From positions 1-64,000 of the forward strand of contig KN834755.1 of the NCBI GenBank assembly GCA_000827265.1: 64,000 nucleotides of DNA, in the 5' to 3' direction. The position numbers were made by a program, and so were the translations under genes. Source of the DNA: Collybiopsis luxurians FD-317 M1 (taxonomy: Eukaryota > Basidiomycota > Agaricomycetes > Agaricales > Omphalotaceae). Within the stretch, counting starts at the first letter, position 1. Each line of letters begins with the position of its first letter. Of this stretch, positions 55,686 through 64,000 are shown in pieces. The notes beneath the pieces are model-generated. The model searched no databases. It had not been told where the DNA came from and worked only from the letters and a program-made list of their open reading frames with translations.

Positions 55686-58124
55686 ATGACTCCAGCTCCC
55701 TCCGCTGAGCCTGGTCCAGTCACCAAACCAGCACAGACGCCAAAGAAAGGCGGATCCAAGGCTAAAGGTAGCGTGCGCGCTAAAAGTGGCTGCTACACGT
55801 GCAGAATCCGTCGAAAGGTGAGCTCCTTTCCTTCTTCTCCAGCCTCTGCTCATTATCTTCCTCATGGCGTGTTCCATTAGAAATGCGATGAACGTCCAGA
55901 TGCTGAAGGTCGCTGCGAAACTTGCCTTCGTCTTCGTCTCCAGTGCCTTGGTTTCGGTGCAAAACGCCCAGAGTGGCTCAGAGTGCGTTTTTCGAAACAA
56001 GGGAAAAAGAGAAAAAAAAAACTCATGTTGTCTTACTCCATGCTTTGTTTAGGAAAATAACAATGTTAACGACCTTCGCGATAAAATCAAGACATTCCTT
56101 GCTTCCCAAGGCATGATCAAGGGCCATTCTGGTTCTGGTCCTCGGGCCCCTGAACAGGAGCCTCCCACACTCCATCTCGCTAGCCAGAATTACAACTCGC
56201 CTACGGAAAGTCCTCCTTCCCAGCTGCTTGTTCTCAGCGATGAAGCCGTGCGCCACGGTCCCGTTTCCAATGTCAGGGAGGAGTGGTCGCCTTATCCAGG
56301 TGGTCCTCCTCCACCCGGCTACGAAGCACATCCAGGTCCTCACCCGGGACCTCCTCCTCAGAGTGAGTGGTTTCTTACTCACAGTTGGTCCCCGACTGAT
56401 GCTTTTCCTTCTTTTTCCCAAGTCTTGCACGTGGGTGGTCCTGCCGGTCCTTCGAGGACTCCTCCATTCGGACCTGCCCCTCAGGAAGGCTTTCCTCCAG
56501 GCCCAGGCCCTCACGAATCCTATCTGCCTACGCTTCCCAATAATACTACCTTAGTACCTCCTCCGCAATGTAAGACTCCTCCTTTGTACCCATATTAAAT
56601 TACTTGTAATGTCAATGTAAAGTACTCAACCTCCCCTTCCTTCTGGTAGGGTACCATCCGAATATTATGCATCCGCAATTGCATCTTGTTCATCAAGCCC
56701 ATGCACTCCAGCAACTCCAGCAGCACTCCCAGCAAGCTCCTCCACCGCCACCGCCACCCCAGCGTCGTCCTCCACAGGCTGCTCCTCCTGCTGCCACGTC
56801 GCCACAGGTGCAGGCTCGTCAGGTTGTGCCGGCGCTACCTCCAACTATGGCTAGTTCGTTTGGCCACTTGTACACGGCAATCTTAGAAGACGCTGATACG
56901 TCGACCTACTATGTCAACGGTTCCGTGCCGTCTCCGCTCGCTCCCAACGGTATGCTGGATGAGCTCTCCATTCACTATATAAACACGGTAGCCGGTCTGC
57001 AATATCAACTCGCAGACAAGTCTCACCTCCCCAGAATACTCTTTGAGGACCTTCAGAATCACGACGGGTTCGCTCGTCGTGCTGCTCGTCTTTTGGCGTC
57101 GGTCCATGTCCAGCGTTCTGCGGGTAGTATTCCGCGGTCGATCGAGCTTACTCCGGTGAAAGAGGGGTATAAAGAGTTACTGAGCATGTTCAGCTTTGCC
57201 AAGCAGCAGTTCGACGCCGACGACGCTCTTGCCGCTCTCAACGTCATCTCCACCTTTTTGTTCGACGGCGGACGAGGCGACTGGGAGCGATGGCTCCGTG
57301 TTGCGTCCAGCTACTCTACTCGCATCCTGTCCGACCGAAATCGGTTCATGGACTATCGGGACGCCATTACCAACTGCGAAGACAAGGAACGGTTCATCAT
57401 CATGACGACTTTCTGGTTCGACGTTCTCGCGTCTGTGACGACGATGGAATCGCCCATCTTCGTCGATGCCATCGACGAGCTGTATAATCCCAGTAAACAG
57501 AGCGGTCTCATGGACGTTTCTGACGATTCTGCCGACGCGCTGTCGATGCTCCCGATCATGGGATGCGAAAACCGCATCGTATGGGCGATCTCTCAGATTT
57601 CCTCGCTCTACGTCTGGAAACAGAGTCGGGAGAAGGAAGGCCGGTTGAGCATTCTCGAGCTCAGTCGAAGGGCCAACGACATTGAGGCGTATCTCGCCCC
57701 GCCCGACCCAAGTCTCGAGCCTAGAACAGAAGAAGACGTCCCGCGACTGCTCGCCTCTGAAGCCTTCCGCACCTCTGCCGTCGTCTACCTCCGCACCGTC
57801 GTGCACGGCGACCACCCACTCGTGCCTGAGATTGCTGAAGCCGTCAACGAGGCCATTTTGTCGTTGGAGCAGATTGCGTCTGCACCCGAGAGGCCCAGAC
57901 ACGTCGCTGTGCGAAGCACGGTCTTCCCCTTCTTCATCTCTGCCGCGCTCACGATGAAGCCTGTGAAGCGGAATAGTTTGCTCAATACGCTTATTGGGGA
58001 GGGTGAGGTGGGGAACTGTAGGGGTGTGGTTGAGCTTTTGAAGGGTTTGAATCCCGGGACGGCAAAAGCGAAAGCTGTTCCTTGGCGCGCTGCGATTCGG
58101 AGTAGTAGGATGCTTCTTGTTTGA
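55686..58124 (+). CDS. Zn2Cys6 transcription factor 1
   Basis: This is a nuclear DNA-binding regulator of the fungal Gal4-type class. The ATG at 55686 starts a Lys-rich leader. The zinc cluster is CYTCRIRRK joined by an intron to KCDERPD, with spacing C-x2-C-x6-C-x9-C-x2-C-x6-C, followed by LGFGAKRPEWLR. A Pro/Gln/His-rich middle contains runs of Pro and Gln. The C-terminal part has SIHYINTVAGLQYQLADKSH, DDALAALNVISTFLF and DWERWLRVASSYSTRIL, and matches the fungus-specific transcription factor region that follows zinc clusters. The last exon runs from about 56652 to the TGA at 58122. At least five exons are present. The targets are unknown. The closely related factor 2 lies 2.7 kb downstream on the same strand, suggesting local duplication. 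Confidence 0.92.
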
Positions 58125-60837
58125 GCGCCCCGTCTTTGCTTCCCAATGGGTTTTGGTCTTCTATTACTTCTTTTTTTTTTTTTTGCTGTCATCATTGATC
58201 CTTTTTCATCTCTTTTCATTTTTTGTCCCATCTCTCTCTCTCTCTCTCTCTCTCTGTCTGCTGTCCTCTCATACTTGACACATATGCAATCTGTACGCTC
58301 TGTTTTTCTTTTTTTCTTCTTCTTGCAGCTCTTTCGCCCGTACGTTTTGAACCAAAGTAAAATATCCTACACGTACACACACGTACATACATACATAACT
58401 CGTAAATACCTCTCGTCTACTTACTATGCTATCATCGTCTGTTCTGTTCCCCTTTTTTTTTTTTCTCTTCCAATGTTCTTTTGTACGCTGTATTATAGTC
58501 GATGAATGAATGAATGAATGTCTTTCTATTTCTGCACCACCGCGAACAACTGGAAGAGCACAGGAGAGATCGTATGGAACACAAGTAGTAGAAGAGATGG
58601 CTTCGCGTTTGAGGTTGAGGTTTTTCTTTTTTTGGGGAGCTTGATGATGATGCAACTATCCATCGGACGATCTATGTACGGTACGTCTACTAGTGTTCTT
58701 TGTTCTTTACTTATACAGGCTGTACGATATGTAGTGTTATGTGTAACAGATAACAAAAGAGATGTGTACGTCGTGCTATTTTCTAAACTTACTTCATACA
58801 CGAGTACGGGAGAGATGGTGTCGCGTTTGAGATTATGTTGATCGATGCTGCGTACGTATACACTGAACATTCCGAAATACACTGGACAATCCGAACTAAT
58901 GGGACTTCATTGTTCCTTGCATGGTACTTCTGGGGTGAAGAAAGGTCCTTCTATTTGTTGCGACGGCATAATGTGTATTCACCGTCGACAGAGACACCGG
59001 AGAATTATGGCTGAGCATTAGATACTCGTGATGCGCCTGCTTGCCATGCATCAGGAAACCCGTACTAACGGGGGACGCCGTATACAAAAAATATGTTTCT
59101 GTTGGTCCTTTTTACCGCGCAACGTGCATCCTACCGTGAACAGAAGTACCGGAAAGTAATGACTTTTGCGTTTGAGCCTAACGTACGGGTGCACGAATCC
59201 TCCGGAAAATCGGTTCTCGAGTTGTAAGTAACTATCAGTGTTAGAAACCGCGGGTTGTGGAGATTGAAGATGACTTTCTTTTCATTTCTTGTACTTACAA
59301 CATGCATGCAACCTTCCGCGAACAGAAGCACCGGAGCCAAGCCCGCGTAATTCGTCTCCTCAAGTTATCAGTGTTGATCGCGGCTGTAGAACTTGGAAAT
59401 AGTTTCAAGACGGACGAGAAATAATTAATAATGACCAAATTACCAAATTACCAATGATGGTTCAGAAAACACCGCGATCGTCGTTCTACACCTTTTTTTT
59501 TCGGAGGGTGTATGCACCCGACGCAGGGAAAATGATTCTCCAAAAAGGGTCTGCCCGTCGCACATTAAAAAAAAAGAGTCTTATCACTGTATCAGAAATA
59601 CTACCCCAAAATGTCTCCGAGATAGTTAGATGCGTATACTCTACGCGCCTCAACGGCCGACGGCTTTTGCTTTTTTTGGTCAATTCAGTGCGCCACTACG
59701 GCACATTTTTAAGTTGTGATCTACGCCACCCTTTTTGCGGGGGGTGGCGCACCGGTATTGATTAGACAAGAATATGTCCGCCTCGGTGTGTATGAACAAA
59801 CGACCCTTCAGAATAGACAAGGTTTCTACAGCAGTTTTGCAGCCAGTGCAAGCATACCTGCTCCTGGAATTTTGATGATATGCCTTGTTAGTGCTCCGCC
59901 AAAATCAAGGGACCTCATTTGATCGATTAACGGCACCGAGTCCCTTCAACGCTTGCCCGATTTGACCGTGACAAAGTCTTCAAGGCTCATCATATGCTTC
60001 TGCAGCGTCAACGCAGCAGAGAGCAGTGCTAACCTACAGATGGTCGTTCAACATTTTACTACGACGTCAACTTTGTAAAGTATCTTGACTTGCAACGCCT
60101 TGCGACCTAGCTGATTGCCTCAAATTCTGTGCAATCGGTTCTCGGACGTCGGTTGGACAGTGAGAGTCGAGAAACACGGGGAAAGGTGATAATTCTGTAA
60201 TTTGTCATTACTTGTGAACATGAGTAGGAAGATATAGAGGATGACGGTGGCGACATCTCTTTTGCCTCGCTCGCTTCTGACGTCGGTCCTAGCTTTCTGC
60301 GACGCAAGGGAACGACTACCAACTATCACAAATCACAAGGGCTCAACAGATCACGGTTCCCTTTCTTTACCGCTGACGTTTGAGCTTGGAATAAACGTGG
60401 GAGCAGGACCGATACCCAAGGAACCCCATAGAAATCCTCCCAAACGGATTCAGTTGGAACTAATTCTTTTATGTGTAGATCCAGATATGATACTCTTTCA
60501 GATTTTACACATGCTTAGACAGGCCGATCATTTTACTGTTTGCCGAAGAACAGGCCGCATTGCCTCGTAATTACACCTTACAGGTTCAGGCTACCCAGAT
60601 TCAAACATGATAGGACGACTTGGTTACAAGTGCCCCATCACTAGGATCTGAATCATCTCCTTTCATGTGTCTATTCAATTATGCGTTTGTATAATTGCGG
60701 AAGAGGAACCCTTTCCTACCAAAATCCCACATCAACACCCTTCCGTAACGGTCTCTTAAAGTTGAGGATTCCCTCGAACACTTTTCATCTTCTTTCCGCT
60801 ACATCTATTATTACAAATCTTCGACGTCCATATATCT
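58125..60837. other. 2.7-kb intergenic region between the two transcription factors
   Basis: This contains a CT microsatellite (58231-58255) and T-runs. From about 58520 to 59340 it has loosely repeated segments: CGCGTTTGAG recurs at about 58603 and 58822, with GCGTTTGAG at 59168, and GAACAGAAG-ACCGGA recurs at about 59139 and 59323. A short perfect hairpin GCCACCC/GGGTGGC lies at about 59726-59750. Small open frames such as 60241-60570 have no recognisable domain. The 3' part is the leader of factor 2. Confidence 0.5.
58231..58255. repeat. CT dinucleotide microsatellite
   Basis: An uninterrupted TC/CT run of 25 bases lies just downstream of transcription factor 1, probably in its 3' untranslated region. 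Confidence 0.95.
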
Positions 60838-63278
60838 ATGTCTCTATCCCGTCGAAGCTCAAAGTCTACGAGCAATACAACACCAAGCCCCTCACCGTCT
60901 TCAGCCAGCCTTTCCCCTGTATCTCGCTCCTCGTCTTTGATGGTTCCGGAAACGTCTTCGAGAAGTAGCAGTGCTCGACCATCTCCAAATCGCAGCGCAG
61001 TCGATTTGCCTCGCACACAAGTAGCCAGCAAAGGTGGATGCTGGTAAGTTTTGCCAGATGGTTTTTTTCAGATGATGAAACTTATCATTATGGTGATAGG
61101 ACCTGCCGACTCCGTCGCAAAGTACGTTGGTCGCGCCATTGGGCAACGCCGAGACTAATACGTTTTCCCATTTAGAAATGCGACGAACAACGAGAGGGAA
61201 ACTCTTGCAGAACATGTATACGCTTGACAATTGAATGCCTTGGATGGGGGCCTAAACGGCCAGAGTGGATGCGGGTAAATTATCGCGTTGATTCTTGGAG
61301 TTGTTGAAAAGCTGACGCTTTTTGTGTCGCCAGGACAAGCAAGCTGTAGACCAATACAAGGCTGACATTAAAGCCCAATTGACGCGAGCAGGATTAATTC
61401 GAGGTCAACCTCGATCGTCCATGTTACAAGCTCAGGCCGCCGCAGGAGCATCAAGAGCTCGGCCACCCGCTCCACATCGCTATTCAGCACCCTCCACCAC
61501 GAACAACAGCCCTACAAGTTCACCTCCACTTGGGCTAGGTCTCGACTTCGGATTTGGAATGAGTCCATACTTGGATCCACATCACCTCCCAGGCGTGGCT
61601 GGTAGGTCTTTGCGATGAGAACGCAGAATGACGAAGGATGACTCACCTTATAAGCAGGGGATTTCAATCCGGCTTCTTTCGGGGACACCCACCACAACGA
61701 TCTCGATTTGAACTCATCATACTTCCAATCTCCCCAGTCGACGACGCTTCCAAATCTCAGTCCAGGTCCAATCGACTTCGATCTACTATCTGTTTCCAAC
61801 CTGCAGCAGTCGCATATTCATCAGCCTCAGCACAACGGAGGATTTGAATTCAATGCGCACTCACTTCCTGAAGTCGATTTCCATAGCCAAAACTCCATCC
61901 AGGAGGATCATGTCATGTACTACTTTGAAAATGTTCGCAGCGCACATTTCTTCTTTGCGAGCAACACAACCACGAATATCACCTATTCCGTAAGTTTTTC
62001 TTTACTTCTCGGCCACGCCGGGATTCACTGCTAACTCGTTTTGCAGTTGATTGTTCAGGAACCACGGGGAGCTGTAACAAATGCTGTCTGTGCACTGGCC
62101 AATCTACATTTCAGCCGAAGAAGAGTCGCAGAAGGTCTCGAACCGCCAGACTTCAACATCCAACATTCAACTGCAAAATATTTTTACGATGAGGCATACT
62201 TACAACTGGCAAATGCCCACGTAATGCGAGGCCACTACAGCGATAGCGACGTAATCGCTGCTTTGCATCTTGTCTATTTTTCCCAATTGTCCGGTGGATC
62301 GATGGACTGGATGCCAGTGCTCAGTGTCGGGTTGGACTGGCTCGCACAAATCGGCATGCCGGACGAAGAGGACCCACGAGCGATGTTGAACACCCTGCCC
62401 CTGACGTCTCAGATTGCTGTCAAAGGTACAATGGTAAGCAACCGATTTCCCTGACATGTCCTCCGTGCTTACCGTTTTTTTCAGTGGATGGATATTTTTG
62501 CAAGCTTAACCTCGATGCGCCCCCCGCGGTATTTCCATTTATATCAACGCCTCTTGAGTCCTGCATGGTCTGTGGACGGTGCATACTCTCCCCCTCATAT
62601 GGAAGCCTTAACTGGTTGTCCCGACGACGCATTGCTCGCCATTGCCGAAATTTCCACACTAGCTCATTGGAAGAGCACGGAAAGGCGCAATGGTACTTTA
62701 AATTACCGGGAGCTTGTTCGTCGAGGCGATGAGGTTGAAAAGCGCCTACAACAGCGTCCCGGCACTCCCACCTTTGAAGAGGACGCGCCTTTGCACCCCA
62801 ATCTCTTGCAACCTTCCCGATCGACGGATATCACATCGCCGAGTCCAGAAATTCGCAAAATCCTCGCCGCTGTCTTTCGCACAGCGGCTTCCCTGTATCT
62901 CCACACAGTTCTTCACGATTCTAATCCAGGTAAGTTTTGTCATGTCCTGTTTCAGCCGTGTATTCATGATTGGTTGTAGGGGTCTCCGATATTAGCGCCT
63001 CTGTGGACAATATAGTCAAATTGATCCATCAGTTGTTACCTTCCAATACCGACCGTGTGATAGTGTTTCCTATTTGCCTAGCAGCGTGTATGACAGACGA
63101 CTCGAGACATCGAGACTTCCTGAAAGGAAGACTCCAGCTCCAGGACGAGAGTATAGGAAACTTAATGAGAGCTAGACTCTTAATGGAAGCGGTGTGGCAA
63201 AAACGCGACGTTCAGGGAGGAACAGTCGATTGGCGAGAAACAATGCAGGATCGCGCATTGAACCTGCTTTTACTATGA
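60838..63278 (+). CDS. Zn2Cys6 transcription factor 2
   Basis: This is a second Gal4-type nuclear regulator. The ATG at 60838 starts a Ser-rich leader. The zinc cluster CWTCRLRRK joins KCDEQREGNSC across an intron, with spacing C-x2-C-x6-C-x8-C-x2-C-x6-C, followed by LGWGPKRPEWMR. Two introns interrupt the cluster: one in the Trp codon and one between RRK and KCDE. The latter position is shared with factor 1. After a Pro/Ser/Asn-rich middle, the C-terminal regulatory region includes MYYFENVRSAHFFFASNTT, AVTNAVCALANLHFSRRR, DVIAALHLVYFSQLSGG, and MDWMPVLSVGLDWLAQIG. It ends ALNLLLL then TGA (63276-63278). At least eight exons are present. I see no frameshift. Confidence 0.92.
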
Positions 63279-64000
63279 AGTTTCATGGGAGATAATGACG
63301 GGCATGATTTTAGTGACTATACCCTATACGTAGATTCCCGCTTACCTTTTAAATAATATGTATCAGGCCAGGATACACTATGTATCACCTAAAAGCAATC
63401 ATGTACAACTATATTTACTTCAAATATCACTTGCCTCTGGCCTCGTCGAATACGAACAATCGGTCCATTGCCACAACCATTACTCAGAGCGGAGAGCGCT
63501 CCTCGTAGCGATTTTGGCTGAAATCTGCCTCGGTGCGGCCGCTCGCATAGAGCGCATTAGACGATGCACAATATTACCCAAAGCTATCTAGATAGTCAGG
63601 CATACTTTTGGAGATAGAAATCTCCAGTGCGACTCGTGCTAGTACCATTTCCCGTTGAGACCGGGAAATGTTGTAGAATGTTTTGCAGAGGTAAAACTTG
63701 AGCGAAGATTCTGTCTTGAGTGGAAGATAAATCGAGATTGAGGAACGAGCAGCTTGGAGTATCGCTGGAAGAGCTGTAGAAGATGGTGGAATGGGCGCAA
63801 GAGAAGCTTGGGCGCGAGATGAAAGATATCTGAAGCATCTGAATTACCGATGCTACCGGGAAATTAGCTATGGGCGTCGGCGCCAAACTTAGACGCTGAG
63901 GTTACGACGCGACGCGACTGGCTCTTCCTTCCGCTCTACCACTTTCTCTTCTTACAATCATCTTCTTCTCAATCCACAAAATAGCCCTCGGCCTCAATCC
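63279..64000. other. right-edge region with a probable promoter of the next gene
   Basis: No certain gene is present. A minus-strand frame of 96 codons (63596-63886, beginning MAPTPIANFPVASVIQML) is open but has no recognisable domain. The last 80 bases are strongly pyrimidine-rich (CTCTTCTTACAATCATC), as in the leaders of other plus-strand genes here, so a gene may start just past the edge. Confidence 0.4.
63646..63670. other. perfect 9-bp inverted repeat (hairpin)
   Basis: CATTTCCCG and CGGGAAATG are separated by seven bases. It lies inside the unassigned minus-strand open frame. Its role is unknown; it may be a terminator-like or chance palindrome. Confidence 0.5.

Noticed and set aside
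55407..56000. 197-codon minus-strand frame
   Set aside because: It runs antisense through the leader, zinc-cluster exons and introns of transcription factor 1 and has no recognisable domain.
60241..60570. 109-codon plus-strand frame upstream of transcription factor 2
   Set aside because: It shows no domain, signal peptide or splice context, and lies in a degenerate intergenic region.

Overview
The window is nuclear DNA of a filamentous basidiomycete, most likely an agaricomycete. The protein-coding genes are broken by many short (about 50-60 bp) spliceosomal introns. The fatty acid synthase is one fused beta-alpha polypeptide. There are also an agaric-type coiled-coil F-box protein, an eqolisin-type glutamic peptidase, a type II membrane GH17 glucanase and GMC oxidoreductases, all typical of this group. 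I see no plasmid, phage, CRISPR or rRNA features, and I recognised no tRNA.

Layout. 1-4.1 kb is repeat-rich: a 77-bp tandem array at the left edge, a possible gene remnant on the minus strand, and a large nested foldback element. 4.1-16.8 kb is a normal gene-dense stretch: F-actin capping protein beta (+), a secreted class 3 lipase (-), a secreted eqolisin peptidase (-), an F-box protein (+), a membrane-anchored GH17 glucanase (-) and a RhoGAP protein (-). 16.8-25.1 kb holds two paralogous GMC oxidoreductases (-) on either side of a formin-type GTPase-binding-domain protein (+). 25.4-29.5 kb is a gene-free array of at least four diverged copies of one block. The first copy is interrupted by a MITE-like insertion that carries a telomere-like TTAGGG tract. 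30.2-43.0 kb is the 20-exon fused fatty acid synthase, whose reconstructed exons give an uninterrupted 3,940-residue reading frame. It is followed by a kelch-repeat membrane protein (43.4-46.6 kb), a gene-poor stretch (46.6-51.4 kb), a small acyl-CoA-binding protein gene split into short exons (51.4-52.0 kb, -), a tandem PH-domain protein (+), and two related Zn2Cys6 transcription factors (55.7-58.1 and 60.8-63.3 kb, +).

How the genes relate. FAS and the acyl-CoA-binding protein both act on acyl-CoA, but they lie about 8 kb apart and are separately transcribed, so linkage may be chance. Capping protein, RhoGAP, the formin-type GBD protein and the tandem PH protein are all cortical or cytoskeletal signalling proteins. 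Lipase and eqolisin are neighbouring secreted hydrolases on one strand. I see no biosynthetic gene cluster and no clear new multi-gene system. The most unusual features are the 25-29.5 kb repeat array with its telomere-repeat-bearing insertion, the nested foldback element at 2 kb, and two frame-supported GC-AG introns in adjacent divergent genes.
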